From Acidobacteriota bacterium (GTDB lineage Bacteria; Acidobacteriota; Polarisedimenticolia; J045), in contig JAUZRX010000051.1 of assembly GCA_030949985.1 (NCBI GenBank), positions 62,001-126,000 of the forward strand: a DNA stretch of 64,000 nt, written 5' to 3'. This document shows, in pieces, positions 42,003 through 52,793 of this stretch. The first letter of the stretch is position 1; every line of letters starts with the position of its first letter. The translations under genes and the position numbers were made by a program. Below the pieces are notes generated by a model. It saw nothing but the letters and a program-made list of their open reading frames with translations, had not been told where the DNA came from and did not search any database.

Positions 42003-45000
42003 AGAACCCGGTGCCCGACAAGAAGTACTGGCGCTCTCTCGGAGAGCTCGGAGAGACCGCAGAGTTCCGCCGCTGGCTGGAGAGCGAGTTCCCGGCCGCC
42101 ATGCCGGAGCTTTCCGGCTCTTCCCGCCGTTCTTTCCTGCGACTGATGGGGGCCTCGATGGCCCTGGCGGGGCTGACGGCCTGCCGCTGGCCGAAGGAGA
42201 CCATCCTGCCCTTCGCCCGCCGGCCGGAAGGACATGTCCCCGGTGTGCCCGAGCGTTACGCCACGGCGATGGACGTGGGCGGCGCGGCCTCGGGCCTGCT
42301 GGTCACGAGCTACGACGGGCGCCCGGTCAAGGTGGAAGGCAATCCGCGCCATCCCGCCTCGCGGGGGGCCACCGACGCGCTGGCCCAGGCGGCGGTGCTC
42401 GAGCTCTACGACCCCGACCGGTCGACGCGGCTGGTGCGGCGGGAAGGGGGCCAGCAGGTACACCCGGCGTGGAGCGATTTCGACGGCTTCGCCGCCGCCG
42501 CCTTCGGCGATCTGCGTGCCCGGGGCGGCCGGGGGCTGCATGTGCTCACCGCCGCCTCCTCTTCGCCCAGCTTCCGGCGGATGGCTGCCGAGTTCCGCCA
42601 GGCCTTTCCCCAGGCCCGGTGGCACGAGTACGAGGCGCTTTCCCGGGACAGCGAGCGCGAGGGGATCCGCATGGCCTTCGGGCGCCCGCTGCGCAGCCAC
42701 TTGCGGCTGGCCCGGGCGGCGGTGATCGCCTGTTTCGACGCGGACCCGATCTTCGATCACCCCGCGGCGCTGGCCCAGGCCAGGGACTTCGCCGATTCCC
42801 GCCGGCGGGTGGACGAGGCGGACCCCAGCCGGCTCTACGCCGTGGAGAGCGCCTACTCCCTGACGGGCGCGGTCGCCGATCAGCGGTTGCCGGTCGCTCC
42901 CGCCGAGGTGGGGCGCGTGCTGATCGCCGTGGCCGGCGAGCTGGCGCGCCGGGGCCTTTTCCCCGGGGGAGCCGGGCTGGCGGCCGATGGCCTCGAGCCC
43001 CGCGCGGCGGCGTTTGCGGCGGGCCTGGCCGAGGACCTGGCGGCTCACGCTCCCGACGTGGTGCTTGCCGTCGGCCCCCGGCAGCCGGCCGTGCTCCATG
43101 CCCTGGCCCATCTGATCAACGCCGCTCTCGGTGCTGGAGGCGCGACCGTTTCCTACACCGCCGATCCGGACGGCGATCGTCCGTCCCACTTCCAGGCCGT
43201 CACCGAGCTGGCCGCCGCCATCGACGCCGGTTCCGTGGACACACTGCTGATCATCGGCGGCAACCCGGCCTACGACGCTCCGGCGGAACTCGGCCTGGCG
43301 GAGAAGCTGGGCCGGGTGCGGCAGAGCATCCGGTTGGGGCTCTACGAGGACGAGACCTCCGAACTCTGCTCCTGGCATCTGCCGATGGCTCATTTCCTCG
43401 AGACCTGGGGCGATGCGCGGGCCTGGGACGGCACGGTGAGCGTGGCCCAGCCGCTGATCGCGCCGCTCTACGATGGGCGCAGCGCCATCGAACTGCTCTC
43501 CCTGCTGACGACGGGGGTCTTGACGTCCGGTCACCAGATCGTGCGCCGCACCCTCCGCCACTGGCTCGGCGAGGTCGGTTTCGAGAAGGCCTGGCGCCGC
43601 AGCGTTCACGACGGCGTGGTCGCCGGCTCGGCCCTCGAGCCCATCACCGTCCGCCCCTCCGCCTCGGCCATGGATCGTTTGCGGCCGGAGCTGGCGGCTC
43701 TCGCGGGTTCCGCCGCGGTCAAGGGAGCCGTCGACCTGGTCTTCACCCGGGGGGCCACCTACGACGGTCGCTATGCCAACAACGCCTGGCTCCAGGAACT
43801 GCCGGACCCCCTGACCAAGCTGACCTGGGACAATGCGCTGATGGTCGGGCCTTCCACCGCCGAGGCGCTGGGGGCCGAGCATGGCGAGCTGGTCGCTCTC
43901 GAGGTCGACGGGCGTCGTCTCGAGGTTCCGGTCTTCGTCGCGCCGGGCCAGGCCCGCGGCACCGCTTCCCTGGCCCTGGGTTACGGTCGCCGTCGGGCGG
44001 GGCGGGTCGGCACTTCGGTGGGGGTCGACGCCTACACCTTGCGTACGGTGGCCGGTGCCGGCTGGATCGAGGGGGTTCGCGTCACTCCCCTCGGTCGCAG
44101 CTATCCCCTTTCCTGCACCCAGGACCACTTCGCCATCGACCAGCTCGGCCGGGACGAGACCGGTCGACGGGCCGGCGAGCTGGTGCGGGAGGCGGACCTG
44201 GCCGAATACCGCGAGCAGCCTGATTTCGTTCGGCACCGGGTCCACGAGATGGAGCCGATGTCGATGTGGAAAGAGTGGGAGTACGACGGCCACAAGTGGG
44301 GCATGGCCATCGACCTCAACACCTGCATCGGTTGCAGTGCCTGTGTCGTGGCTTGCCAGGCGGAGAACAACACTCCCGTGGTGGGCAAGGAGCGGGTCGG
44401 CGAGGGGCGGGAGATGCACTGGCTGCGGGTCGACCGGTACTACAAGGGCGAGCCGGACGAGGCGGGTATCGCTTTCCAGCCCGTGGCCTGCCACCACTGC
44501 GAAGACGCTCCCTGCGAATCGGTCTGCCCGGTGGCGGCGACCGTCCATGACAGCGAAGGGCTCAACGTGATGGTCTACAACCGTTGCGTGGGCACGCGCT
44601 ACTGCTCGAACAACTGTCCCTACAAGGTGCGGCACTTCAATTACTTCAATTACCACAAGAACTTGACCGAGCTCGAATCGCTGGTTCACAACCCGGAGGT
44701 GACGGTCCGTTCCCGTGGTGTGATGGAAAAGTGCACCTACTGCACCCAGCGTATCCAGGCGGTGAAGATCCAGGCCGCCAACGAGCAGCGGCCGATCGCC
44801 GACGGCGAGATCGTTCCGGCCTGCGCCCAGGTCTGCCCGACCCAGGCCATCGTCTTCGGCGACCTGAACGATCCGGAGAGTCGGGTCGCCCGGGCCCATG
44901 CGCACCGGCGGGCCTACGGCATGCTCGAGGAACTGAACGTCAAGCCGCGTACCCGCTACCTGGGGAAGGTTCGCAATCCTCCCCCCGGTGGCGGTGGGCA

Positions 45001-45022
45001 TGGATCCAAGGAGCACCACTGA
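41990..45022 (+). CDS. actB: alternative complex III subunit B, molybdopterin-oxidoreductase-like iron-sulfur protein
   Basis: The 1010-residue protein joins a molybdopterin-oxidoreductase-like N-terminal domain to a four-cluster ferredoxin domain. It begins with 'KKYWRSLGELGETAEFRRWLESEFP' (shown here as a family marker) and a twin-arginine signal SSRRSFLRLMGAS (Arg46-Arg47). The C-terminal Fe-S part has CIGCSACVVACQ, CHHCEDAPCESVCP, CVGTRYCSNNCPYKVRHF and CTYCTQ...CAQVCPTQAI, expected to hold three 4Fe-4S and one 3Fe-4S cluster. In structurally known ACIII the first domain has no molybdenum cofactor. ATG 41990 overlaps actA; ATG 41999, forming ATGA with the actA stop, is an equally likely start. 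Three bases separate it from actC. Confidence 0.95.
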   Translation: MSSMKNPVPDKKYWRSLGELGETAEFRRWLESEFPAAMPELSGSSRRSFLRLMGASMALAGLTACRWPKETILPFARRPEGHVPGVPERYATAMDVGGAASGLLVTSYDGRPVKVEGNPRHPASRGATDALAQAAVLELYDPDRSTRLVRREGGQQVHPAWSDFDGFAAAAFGDLRARGGRGLHVLTAASSSPSFRRMAAEFRQAFPQARWHEYEALSRDSEREGIRMAFGRPLRSHLRLARAAVIACFDADPIFDHPAALAQARDFADSRRRVDEADPSRLYAVESAYSLTGAVADQRLPVAPAEVGRVLIAVAGELARRGLFPGGAGLAADGLEPRAAAFAAGLAEDLAAHAPDVVLAVGPRQPAVLHALAHLINAALGAGGATVSYTADPDGDRPSHFQAVTELAAAIDAGSVDTLLIIGGNPAYDAPAELGLAEKLGRVRQSIRLGLYEDETSELCSWHLPMAHFLETWGDARAWDGTVSVAQPLIAPLYDGRSAIELLSLLTTGVLTSGHQIVRRTLRHWLGEVGFEKAWRRSVHDGVVAGSALEPITVRPSASAMDRLRPELAALAGSAAVKGAVDLVFTRGATYDGRYANNAWLQELPDPLTKLTWDNALMVGPSTAEALGAEHGELVALEVDGRRLEVPVFVAPGQARGTASLALGYGRRRAGRVGTSVGVDAYTLRTVAGAGWIEGVRVTPLGRSYPLSCTQDHFAIDQLGRDETGRRAGELVREADLAEYREQPDFVRHRVHEMEPMSMWKEWEYDGHKWGMAIDLNTCIGCSACVVACQAENNTPVVGKERVGEGREMHWLRVDRYYKGEPDEAGIAFQPVACHHCEDAPCESVCPVAATVHDSEGLNVMVYNRCVGTRYCSNNCPYKVRHFNYFNYHKNLTELESLVHNPEVTVRSRGVMEKCTYCTQRIQAVKIQAANEQRPIADGEIVPACAQVCPTQAIVFGDLNDPESRVARAHAHRRAYGMLEELNVKPRTRYLGKVRNPPPGGGGHGSKEHH

Positions 45023-45025
45023 CCC

Positions 45026-46492
45026 ATGAGTACGGCACCGATCGACAATCTGGGGCAGGATCCCCGGCAGCGGGCACCGCTGGTTCTCGGGGGCAAGGGC
45101 TTTACCGAGGTCACCGAGACGGTCTGCGCGGTCGCCGAGCGCAAGCGCTGGCCCCTGGGATGGTGGGCCTCGTTCGGGGTGGCCCTGACGCTGCTCCTGA
45201 TCCTCAAGGCCTGCATCGTCTACCTCATCACCACCGGTGTCGGCGTGTGGGGCAACCAGGTGCCCGTGGCCTGGGGCTTCCCCATCGTCAACTTCGTCTT
45301 CTGGGTCGGCATCGGCCACGCGGGGACGCTGATTTCGGCGGTGCTCTTTCTCTTCCGTCAGAAGTGGCGGACGAGCATCAACCGCTCCGCGGAGGCCATG
45401 ACGATCTTCGCGGTCGCCTGCGCCGGGACGTTCCCGGCGATTCACATCGGTCGTGTCTGGCTGGCGTACTGGCTCTTCCCGCTGCCCAACCAGATGGCCA
45501 TGTGGCCCAACTTCCGCAGTCCCCTGCTGTGGGACGTCTTCGCCGTGAGCACCTACGCGCTGGTTTCCACCATGTTCTGGTTCATGGGTATGGTGCCCGA
45601 TCTGGCGACTCTGCGTGACCGGGCGACGGGCAAGATCCGGCAGATCGCCTACGGCATCGCCAGCCTGGGGTGGACCGGGTCGAATCGTCACTGGCTTCGC
45701 TTCGAGCGGGCCTACCTGATTCTCGCCGCCCTCGCCACGCCGCTGGTGCTCAGCGTGCATTCCATCGTCAGCTTCGACTTCGCGGTTTCCATCCTGCCTG
45801 GATGGCATACGACCATCTTCCCGCCCTACTTCGTGGCCGGAGCGATTTTCAGCGGCTTCGGCATGGTGGCGACGATTCTGATCCCCTGTCGCCGCTTCCT
45901 CGGACTCGAAGACCTGATCACGCGGCGGCACATCGAGAACATGGCCAAGATCATTCTCGTCACGGGTTCGATGGTCGGCTACGCCTATTCCGTCGAGTTC
46001 TTCATCGCCTGGTACAGCGGGAATCTGGCCGAACAGTTCACCTTCATCAATCGGGCCTTCGGCCCGTACAAGGTGGGCTACTGGATCATGTTCACCTGCA
46101 ACGCCTTCATCCCGCAGCTCTTCTGGTTCCGCAAGGTTCGGACCAGCGCGCTGGGGGTCTGGATCATCAGCATTTTCGTCAATATCGGCATGTGGTTCGA
46201 GCGATTCGTGATCGTGATGAGCTCGCTCAGCCGCGACTACCTGCCCTCGAGCTGGGGGCACTTCACGCCGACACTGATCGACATTCTCACACTTGTGGGC
46301 AGTTTCGGGCTTTTCTTCACGCTCTTCCTGCTCTTCATCCGCTTCCTGCCGATCGTGGCCATGGCGGAGGTCAAGAGCGTGATGCCGCAGGCGCTCGTCT
46401 CCCACGACGGACACCGGCCCTTCGGCGATTACTGGCCCGACGCTCCGCATCCGGATCGCCAGCGACCGCGGCACGGGGAGGATGCATCGTGA
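45026..46492 (+). CDS. actC: alternative complex III subunit C, NrfD-type quinol-oxidising membrane protein
   Basis: The 488-residue protein has about ten membrane helices and belongs to the NrfD family. It holds the menaquinol site facing the first Fe-S cluster of ActB. Family marks visible are '[30 protein letters not shown]', '[22 protein letters not shown]' and '[25 protein letters not shown]' (each abbreviated to the recognisable part). Conserved His and Asp residues in these loops are candidates for proton handling. The stop overlaps actD by four bases (GTGA). Confidence 0.95.
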   Translation: MSTAPIDNLGQDPRQRAPLVLGGKGFTEVTETVCAVAERKRWPLGWWASFGVALTLLLILKACIVYLITTGVGVWGNQVPVAWGFPIVNFVFWVGIGHAGTLISAVLFLFRQKWRTSINRSAEAMTIFAVACAGTFPAIHIGRVWLAYWLFPLPNQMAMWPNFRSPLLWDVFAVSTYALVSTMFWFMGMVPDLATLRDRATGKIRQIAYGIASLGWTGSNRHWLRFERAYLILAALATPLVLSVHSIVSFDFAVSILPGWHTTIFPPYFVAGAIFSGFGMVATILIPCRRFLGLEDLITRRHIENMAKIILVTGSMVGYAYSVEFFIAWYSGNLAEQFTFINRAFGPYKVGYWIMFTCNAFIPQLFWFRKVRTSALGVWIISIFVNIGMWFERFVIVMSSLSRDYLPSSWGHFTPTLIDILTLVGSFGLFFTLFLLFIRFLPIVAMAEVKSVMPQALVSHDGHRPFGDYWPDAPHPDRQRPRHGEDAS

Positions 46493-47031
46493 GCGGACAG
46501 GAACCCCGGATCTGGGGGATGATGACCGAGTTCGACGACGTGGCGAAAGCTGTCCACGCGGCCGAGAAGGTGCGGGACGCCGGCTACGAGTACTGGGACA
46601 CCCACACCCCCTTCCCGGTACACGGCCTGAGCGACGCGATGGGGATGCGGGACACCCGGCTGCCCTGGCTCGTGCTCGCCTGCGGAGCGACGGGCGCCAC
46701 CCTGGGCCTGGCCATGCAGTTGTGGATGAACGGGGTGGACTATCCGTTGAACATCGCCGGCAAGCCGCTGTTCGGCATCCCGGCCAACATTCCGATCGTC
46801 TTCGAATCGACCGTCCTCTTCGCGGCGATCTCCGCGTTCGTGGGCATGCTGATTGCCAACGGCCTGCCGCGCTGGTATCAGCCGGTGCTTCGCAGTGAAC
46901 GCTTCCGGCGGGTGACCAACGACCGCTTCTTCATCGTCATCGAGGCGCGGGATCCCAGCTTCGATCCGGAGAAAACCCGCGCTTTCCTCGAGTCCTTGGG
47001 AGGACTCGGCGTCGAAGTCGTGGAGGACTGA
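46489..47031 (+). CDS. actD: alternative complex III subunit D (DUF3341)
   Basis: The 180-residue protein belongs to DUF3341, the ActD subunit. It has an N-terminal soluble part with '[25 protein letters not shown]' and '[16 protein letters not shown]', then two membrane helices (about 55-80 and 100-125), and a C-terminal ferredoxin-like fold with '[16 protein letters not shown]' and '[11 protein letters not shown]'. In ACIII structures it packs against ActC and ActF on the cytoplasmic side. The GTG start overlaps the actC stop. Confidence 0.94.
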   Translation: MSGQEPRIWGMMTEFDDVAKAVHAAEKVRDAGYEYWDTHTPFPVHGLSDAMGMRDTRLPWLVLACGATGATLGLAMQLWMNGVDYPLNIAGKPLFGIPANIPIVFESTVLFAAISAFVGMLIANGLPRWYQPVLRSERFRRVTNDRFFIVIEARDPSFDPEKTRAFLESLGGLGVEVVED

Positions 47032-47035
47032 GGCG

Positions 47036-47683
47036 ATGCCGAGACCGATGGTCTACCTGTTGATCCTGCTGGTTTGCCTGTCGTTCGTTCCCCTGGCGTG
47101 GATCGCCCGGGCGCGGACCCGCGTGTCCTCCCAGCCCCGTATCCACATCGTTCCGGATATGGATTCCCAGGAAAAGTTCAAGGCCCAGTCCGCGAGTTTG
47201 CTTTTTTCGGACGGAAGGGCGATGAGGCTGCCCGTCGATGGCACCATCGCCCAGGGTGAGCTGCAAGAGGACGACCACTACTACCGGGGCAAGGTCGGCG
47301 AGGCCTTCGCGACGACTTTCCCCGGGCAGGTGCGGGTCGACCGCGCCCTGCTCGAACGGGGAAGAGAGCGCTACGGTATCTACTGCGCCCCGTGCCACGG
47401 CCAGGCCGGTGACGGCGACGGCATGGTCGCCCGTCGCGCCGAAGAACTCGGGGAGGGCACCTGGACGCCGCCGTCGAACCTGCACGACCAGACGGTGGTC
47501 GAGCGACCCGTGGGGCACATCTACAACACGATCGCCAACGGAATCCGGAACATGCCCGCCTACGGTTCGCAGGTTCCAGTGGCCGATCGCTGGGCCATCG
47601 TGGCCTACGTTCGCGCGCTTCAGCGGAGCCGGCGCGCGAGCATCGACGAGGTTCCGGCGGACAAGCGGTCGACTCTCCGCTGA
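47036..47683 (+). CDS. actE: alternative complex III subunit E, monohaem cytochrome c
   Basis: The 215-residue protein has one N-terminal membrane anchor (about 5-24), a linker with 'SQPRIHIVPDMDSQEKFKAQ' typical of ActE, and a cytochrome c domain with GIYCAPCHGQAGDGDG and the distal methionine in NGIRNMPAYGSQV. It hands electrons from ActA to the terminal acceptor. GGAGG within the end of actD serves as ribosome site, and four bases separate the genes. Confidence 0.94.
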   Translation: MPRPMVYLLILLVCLSFVPLAWIARARTRVSSQPRIHIVPDMDSQEKFKAQSASLLFSDGRAMRLPVDGTIAQGELQEDDHYYRGKVGEAFATTFPGQVRVDRALLERGRERYGIYCAPCHGQAGDGDGMVARRAEELGEGTWTPPSNLHDQTVVERPVGHIYNTIANGIRNMPAYGSQVPVADRWAIVAYVRALQRSRRASIDEVPADKRSTLR

Positions 47684-47696
47684 GGCGAGGTGGGTG

Positions 47697-48911
47697 ATGC
47701 AGCAGATCACGGACATCAGCCGGGAAAACCGCTTTCTCGAGGGCTTGTCGGCCCGGCTGACCCTTGTTGGACTGGTTCTCGGCGTGCTGGGCCTGGGGGC
47801 GGCGTTCGGCCTGGCCCAGGGCGCTGAAGGGGGGATGCACCGCCTGTGGTGGTCCTACCTGGTGAACTGGGTTTTCTTTCTCAGCATTTCGTTGGGAGCG
47901 CTGGGCTTCGTCCTGATCCAGCACCTGGCCAAGGCCGGCTGGTCGGTGGTGCTCCGGAGGATCGCCGAGGGCTTGGCGGCCAATACGTTGATCTGCGGCC
48001 TGCTGTTCGTGCCCCTCTACTTCGGGCTTCACGATCTCTATCACTGGCTCGATGCCGAAGCCGTGGCCCACGATCATATCCTGCAGCACAAGGCGGGGTA
48101 TCTGAACCTGGACTTCTTCCTCGTCCGCGTGGCGCTCTACTTCATCGCCTGGGTCGGTGGGAGTCTCTTCCTGTTGCGGACATCCATCAAGCAGGACCGG
48201 ACCGGTGACTATCGCTTGACCCAGCGCATGGAGAAGGTATCGGCCCCGCTGATGTTCGTCTACGCCCTGACCGTCACCCTGGCCGCTTTCGATCTGTTGA
48301 TGTCCCTCGATCCCCACTGGTTCAGCACGATCTTCGGCGTGTACTTCTTCGCCGGCGGATTCCTGGCCTTTTTCGCGCTTCTGCCGGGAATCGTCTGGTG
48401 GCTGCAAGGCCGTGGCCGCCTGGAGCGGGCCATTACCCCCGAGCACTTCCAGGACATGGGCAAGTTCATGTTCGCCTTCCTCGTCTTCTGGGGTTACATC
48501 GCCTTTTCCCAGTTCATGCTGATCTGGTACGGCAACCTCCCCGAGGAGATCGGCTGGTACCTTCGCCGGGAAGCGGGGACCTGGTCCGACGTGGCGTGGT
48601 TGATCGTCGTGGGGCATTTCATGCTGCCCTTCGTGTTCCTGATGTCCAAGCACGTCAAGCGCAGGCTGCCGATCCTGGTCCTGGCCGGACTGTGGCTGCT
48701 GGCGATGCATTGGATCGAGCTTTACTGGATCGTGCTGCCGGAGATGAACCACGAGGCGGCGGAGGTGCCCTGGAGCCTGTTCGACCTGCTGTGCCTGGTA
48801 GGCATCGGCGGTTTCTACCTGGCGGGCTGGTCCCGGTTGATCGGCAAGGCGGCGCTGGTGCCTGAGAAGGATCCCCGCCTCGGCGAGTCGCTGAGTTTCG
48901 AAAATGTCTGA
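47697..48911 (+). CDS. actF: alternative complex III subunit F, membrane protein
   Basis: The 404-residue protein has about ten membrane helices and resembles ActC in fold but without a quinone site next to an Fe-S cluster. Typical stretches are 'WWSYLVNWVFFLSISLGALGFVLIQHL', 'AFDLLMSLDPHWFSTIFGVYFFAGGFL' and 'FWGYIAFSQFMLIWYGNLPEEIGWYL' (only the recognisable parts quoted). The ACIII structure places ActF in a half-channel proposed to take part in proton movement. ATG 47697 is preferred; GTG 47694 is in frame directly before it. Confidence 0.94.
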   Translation: MQQITDISRENRFLEGLSARLTLVGLVLGVLGLGAAFGLAQGAEGGMHRLWWSYLVNWVFFLSISLGALGFVLIQHLAKAGWSVVLRRIAEGLAANTLICGLLFVPLYFGLHDLYHWLDAEAVAHDHILQHKAGYLNLDFFLVRVALYFIAWVGGSLFLLRTSIKQDRTGDYRLTQRMEKVSAPLMFVYALTVTLAAFDLLMSLDPHWFSTIFGVYFFAGGFLAFFALLPGIVWWLQGRGRLERAITPEHFQDMGKFMFAFLVFWGYIAFSQFMLIWYGNLPEEIGWYLRREAGTWSDVAWLIVVGHFMLPFVFLMSKHVKRRLPILVLAGLWLLAMHWIELYWIVLPEMNHEAAEVPWSLFDLLCLVGIGGFYLAGWSRLIGKAALVPEKDPRLGESLSFENV

Positions 48912-48979
48912 TCCCGTGGCAAGCCGGGCGTCCGGCGACGCCCGCGCCGGGTCCGCGGCGGCGGGATGAGGAGAGCGTG

Positions 48980-49288
48980 ATGTGGAGCAAGGGACAAGGC
49001 GATCCTGACCCCCTGGCCCTGGGTTTCGTCCTGGCCGCCGGGTGCATCATCGTCATTGCGACCGTGCTGGCCCTGGAGGGCTTCTACAACTTTGCGGAGC
49101 GGCGGATGCTCGAACAGAGAGTCGTGGCCGTCGAGGATACGACCCTCGCCCGCGTCCGTGCCGAGCAACTCGAGAAACTGACGGAATATCGCTGGATCGA
49201 CCAGCAGGCGGGCCGGGTGCAGGTGCCCATCGAGCGGGCCATGGAGCTCGTGATCGAGGATGAGGCACGGGGTGGGGGGGGACGGTGA
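48980..49288 (+). CDS. small single-helix membrane protein of ACIII-oxidase operons
   Basis: The 102-residue protein has one membrane helix (about 14-34) and a periplasmic coiled segment ending in 'LTEYRWIDQQAGRVQVPIERAMELVI'. The tail pattern YxWxDxxxGxxxIPIxxAMxLV is familiar from small proteins beside SCO and cytochrome oxidase genes in several phyla. No function has been assigned to my knowledge; it may act in oxidase assembly. GAGGAG lies six bases before ATG 48980. The stop overlaps the SCO start (GTGA). Confidence 0.75.
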   Translation: MWSKGQGDPDPLALGFVLAAGCIIVIATVLALEGFYNFAERRMLEQRVVAVEDTTLARVRAEQLEKLTEYRWIDQQAGRVQVPIERAMELVIEDEARGGGGR

Positions 49289-50112
49289 AGCCGTCGCTGC
49301 CCATCGCCTTGCTGGCGCTGCTCGTCGCGGGACCGGCGGCGGCCCAGACCGTCAAGGCGGTACCCGACGAACTCCAGGGAGTGGGCGTGACCGAGCACCT
49401 GGGCCGCAGGCTTCCCGCGGACCTGGAACTGGTCGACGAAAACGGGCGGCGGGTGGTCCTGGGCGACTACTTCGATGGCCGCCGACCGGTGATCCTCAGT
49501 CTCGGCTATTTTCGTTGCCCGATGCTCTGCAACCTGATCTGGAACAGCCTGGTCGATACGCTGCGTGAACTGGAGTGGACCGCGGGCCAGGAATTCACGA
49601 TCCTGACCGTCAGCATCGATCCCGATGAAACCGCGGCCCTCGCGGCGGCCAAGAAAGAAAACTACATCCGCAGCTACCAGCGGCCTTCGGCGGCGGCGGG
49701 CTGGCATTTTCTGACCGCCGAGCAGCCGGTGATCACCGAATTGGCGACTCAAGTCGGATTCGATTACCGCTATCTCCGGGAGCAGGACGAGTTCGCCCAC
49801 ACGGCCGTGCTCTTCATGCTCTCGCCCGAAGGGAAGATCGTACGCTATCTCTATGGAGTCTCGCAGGAGCCCAAGACCCTTCGCCTGGCCCTGGTCGAGG
49901 CCTCGGAGGGTACGATCGGTACGACTCTCGATCGGGTGATTCTCTACTGCTTTCACTACGACGCGAAGGAAAGACGCTACACCCCCGCGGCGATGGCGCT
50001 GATGCGGGTGATGGGGGCGATCACGATCGCGGCACTCGGATCGGTCCTCTTGGTGCTTTGGCGGGTTGACAGGCGCCGAAAAAAGAAGATGGCCGCGACG
50101 GAAGCACGATGA
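49285..50112 (+). CDS. sco: SCO-family copper chaperone, membrane-anchored
   Basis: The 275-residue protein has a signal peptide (1-21) and a thioredoxin-fold SCO domain with the copper-binding GYFRCPMLC (Cys78, Cys82) and the third ligand His172 in FAHTAVLF. A C-terminal helix (about 234-258) followed by a basic tail RRRKKK anchors it. SCO proteins deliver copper to, or reduce, the CuA site of oxidase subunit II, which is encoded directly downstream. The C-terminal anchor, instead of the more common N-terminal one, is typical for SCO genes in ACIII-oxidase operons. Overlaps at both ends are four bases. Confidence 0.93.
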   Translation: MKPSLPIALLALLVAGPAAAQTVKAVPDELQGVGVTEHLGRRLPADLELVDENGRRVVLGDYFDGRRPVILSLGYFRCPMLCNLIWNSLVDTLRELEWTAGQEFTILTVSIDPDETAALAAAKKENYIRSYQRPSAAAGWHFLTAEQPVITELATQVGFDYRYLREQDEFAHTAVLFMLSPEGKIVRYLYGVSQEPKTLRLALVEASEGTIGTTLDRVILYCFHYDAKERRYTPAAMALMRVMGAITIAALGSVLLVLWRVDRRRKKKMAATEAR

Positions 50113-51125
50113 TGAGCCTGTTCGATCACCTCCTCGGCGCGGTGGCGCTGGCGGGGCCCGGCGATGGTTTGAGCCTGCCCGTTCGGGCGGCCGACGTGGC
50201 CGACTCGGTGGATTGGACCTTCAACTACATTTTCTATGTCAGCGTTTTCTTTTTCGTGCTGATCACGGCGCTGGCGGTGATTTTCGTGGTGAAGTTCCGC
50301 TACCGCGGCGATCGCGAACTCGGCCAGGGGCCTTCCCACAGCACCGCTCTCGAGCTGACCTGGACGATCATCCCCAGCATCCTGGTGATCGTGATGTTCT
50401 ACTCCGGCTTCAAGGGTTACATGCAGATGAACCTGCCGCAGCAGAACGCCTACGAGATCCTGGTCAACGCCCAGAAGTGGTCCTGGGAGTTCACCTATCC
50501 CAACGGTTATGTCGACAAGGATCTGCACCTTCCGGTCGATCGTGAAATCCGCCTCGTGCTTTCCTCCAACGACGTGATTCACAGCCTCTTCATCCCGGCC
50601 TTCCGGGTCAAGAAAGACGTCGTTCCCGGGCGCTACAACAAGCTGTGGTTCAAGGCCAATCGGCCGGGAACCTACACGCTGCTGTGCGCCGAGTACTGCG
50701 GGACCAGTCACTCGGACATGCTGGCCCAGGTGATCGTCCATCCCGCCGGTGAGTTCGATCAGTGGTTGACCCTGGCCTCGGATTTCATCGCGGCGATGCC
50801 TCCCGTGGAGGCCGGCGAGCGCGTGTTCAAGACCCGGGGCTGCACCCAGTGCCATACGGTCGATGGCAACCGGGGCATCGGACCGACTCTCAAGGGTGTC
50901 TTCGGGCACGAGGTGACGATGAAGGACGGCACCAGGGTGTTGGTCGACGAAGACTACATTCGCGAATCGATCCTCAATCCGCAGGCCAAGGTGGTCGAAG
51001 GATACGAACCGGTGATGCCTACCTTCCAGGGAAGAATCAAGGACAAAGAGATCACGGTCCTGATCGAGTACATCAAGAGCCTCAGCTCGGGCGGCCCCGA
51101 GGCGGCCCCGGAGGAGAAGCCATGA
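50109..51125 (+). CDS. coxB: cytochrome c oxidase subunit II with C-terminal haem c
   Basis: The 338-residue protein has two membrane helices (about 39-62 and 82-100), the CuA cupredoxin domain with '[10 protein letters not shown]', [12 protein letters not shown] and the ligands [13 protein letters not shown] (Cys193, Cys197, His201, Met204), and a fused cytochrome c domain with CTQCH (245-249) and PVMPTFQG supplying the distal Met. This is a caa3-type subunit II, so electrons can enter through the haem c domain from ActE or ActA without a soluble cytochrome. It overlaps coxA by four bases. Confidence 0.96.
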   Translation: MMSLFDHLLGAVALAGPGDGLSLPVRAADVADSVDWTFNYIFYVSVFFFVLITALAVIFVVKFRYRGDRELGQGPSHSTALELTWTIIPSILVIVMFYSGFKGYMQMNLPQQNAYEILVNAQKWSWEFTYPNGYVDKDLHLPVDREIRLVLSSNDVIHSLFIPAFRVKKDVVPGRYNKLWFKANRPGTYTLLCAEYCGTSHSDMLAQVIVHPAGEFDQWLTLASDFIAAMPPVEAGERVFKTRGCTQCHTVDGNRGIGPTLKGVFGHEVTMKDGTRVLVDEDYIRESILNPQAKVVEGYEPVMPTFQGRIKDKEITVLIEYIKSLSSGGPEAAPEEKP

Positions 51126-52789
51126 CCGCCATCGATGCCGGCGCGCAGGCGGAGACGAACTACCTCGGCGCCTCCCGCGGGATTCTCTCGTGGATTTTCA
51201 CCCTCGACCACAAGCGGGTCGGCGTGATGTATCTGGTCTCGACGCTGACCATGTTCGCGCTCGGGGGCTTTTTCGCGATGCTCGTGCGTACGGAGCTGCT
51301 CACGCCCGAGCGTACGATCATGGGGCCCGATACCTACAACAAGATGTTCACCCTCCATGGAGCGGTGATGATCTTCCTCTTCCTGATCCCGGCGATTCCA
51401 GCGGCCCTGGGCAATTTCGTCCTGCCCCTGCAGCTCGGTGCCCGGGACGTGGCCTTTCCCCGGCTCAACCTGGCCAGCTACCACATCTACATGTTCGGCG
51501 CGTTCTTCGCGATCTGGACCCTGGCCACCGGCGGGGTCGACACCGGCTGGACCTTTTACACGCCCTACAGCACGACGACCAACACCAGCGTGGTGTCGAT
51601 GACCCTCGCGGCGTTCATCCTGGGTTTTTCCTCGATCTTCACGGGACTGAACTTCATTGTCACGGTGCACAAGATGCGTGCGCCGGGCATGACCTGGTTC
51701 AAGCTTCCGCTCAACGTTTGGGCGCTCTATGCCACCTCTGTGATCCAGATCCTCGCCACCCCGGTGCTGGCCATCACCCTCCTGCTGCTGGCCCTCGAGA
51801 GGGTCTTCGGCATCGGGATCTTCGACCCCAACCTCGGTGGTGACCCGGTGCTCTTCCAGCACTTCTTCTGGTTCTACTCCCACCCGGCGGTCTACATCAT
51901 GGTGCTGCCGGCGATGGGGATCATGTCGGAGACGATCTCGGTCTTCTCGCGCAAGCATATTTTCGGCTACAAGTTCATCGCCTTCTCCTCGGTGGCCATT
52001 GCCCTGATCGGTTTCTTCGTCTGGGGACACCACATGTACACCTCGGGGCAGTCGAACCTGGCCAGTACGATCTTCTCGTTCCTGACCTTTGCCGTGGCGA
52101 TTCCGTCCGCGATCAAGGTTTTCAACTGGCTGGCGACGCTCTACGGCGGCTCGATTCGGCTCGACACGCCGATGATCTATGCCTTGTCTTTCATGTTCCT
52201 CTTCCTGATCGGCGGGCTGACCGGCCTCTTTCTCGGCACGCTTTCGGTCGACGTCCACCTGCACGACACGTACTTCGTCGTGGCCCACTTTCACTATGTG
52301 ATGGTTTGTGGGACCGTGACGGCGTTTCTCGCCGGCCTGCACTATTGGTGGCCCAAGATCACGGGCCGGATGTACAACGAGAAACTGGGGCGGATCGCCG
52401 CGGTTCTCGTCTTCCTGGGCTTCAACCTGAGCTTCTTCGTGCAGTTCCTGATGGGCTACAACGGTATGCCCCGGCGCTATTACAACTACCTGCCCAAGTA
52501 TCACTCCGGGCACGTGATTTCGACCGTCGGGGCCTACCTGACGGGCATCGCCCTGGTCATGGTGCTCTTCTACCTGCTCGCCTCGTTGCGCAACGGCAGA
52601 AAGGCTCCGGCCAATCCGTGGGGTGGTGCGACGCTGGAGTGGGAGACGGCCTCACCGCCCCCTCCGACGAACTTCGAGTCGACCCCGGACGGTTCGCGGG
52701 ATCCCTACGATTTCACGGATTTGACCTGGAAGGGCGAGGCGGAAGGCTGGGTCCATCGATCTGCGGCTGCGGCCGAGGGGAGGGCATAG
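51122..52789 (+). CDS. coxA: cytochrome c oxidase subunit I (A2-type haem-copper oxidase)
   Basis: The 555-residue subunit has twelve membrane helices and the haem and CuB ligands: TLHGAVMIF (low-spin haem His), [16 protein letters not shown] (CuB His and cross-linked Tyr), WGHHMYTSG (two CuB His) and [14 protein letters not shown] (haem ligands). At the end of the D-channel it has Tyr-Ser-His-Pro in place of the Gly-His-Pro-Glu of mitochondrial-type enzymes, which marks the A2 subfamily of oxygen reductases. It pumps protons while reducing oxygen to water. The C-terminus carries an acidic extension. Four bases separate it from coxC. Confidence 0.97.
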   Translation: MTAIDAGAQAETNYLGASRGILSWIFTLDHKRVGVMYLVSTLTMFALGGFFAMLVRTELLTPERTIMGPDTYNKMFTLHGAVMIFLFLIPAIPAALGNFVLPLQLGARDVAFPRLNLASYHIYMFGAFFAIWTLATGGVDTGWTFYTPYSTTTNTSVVSMTLAAFILGFSSIFTGLNFIVTVHKMRAPGMTWFKLPLNVWALYATSVIQILATPVLAITLLLLALERVFGIGIFDPNLGGDPVLFQHFFWFYSHPAVYIMVLPAMGIMSETISVFSRKHIFGYKFIAFSSVAIALIGFFVWGHHMYTSGQSNLASTIFSFLTFAVAIPSAIKVFNWLATLYGGSIRLDTPMIYALSFMFLFLIGGLTGLFLGTLSVDVHLHDTYFVVAHFHYVMVCGTVTAFLAGLHYWWPKITGRMYNEKLGRIAAVLVFLGFNLSFFVQFLMGYNGMPRRYYNYLPKYHSGHVISTVGAYLTGIALVMVLFYLLASLRNGRKAPANPWGGATLEWETASPPPPTNFESTPDGSRDPYDFTDLTWKGEAEGWVHRSAAAAEGRA

Positions 52790-52793
52790 TTTC

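Noticed and set aside
41993-46474. Very long open frame of 1493 codons on the minus strand opposite actB and actC
   Set aside because: It is the antisense shadow of well-supported genes in GC-rich DNA; its translation is low-complexity, rich in His, Arg, Gly and Asp, with no domain.
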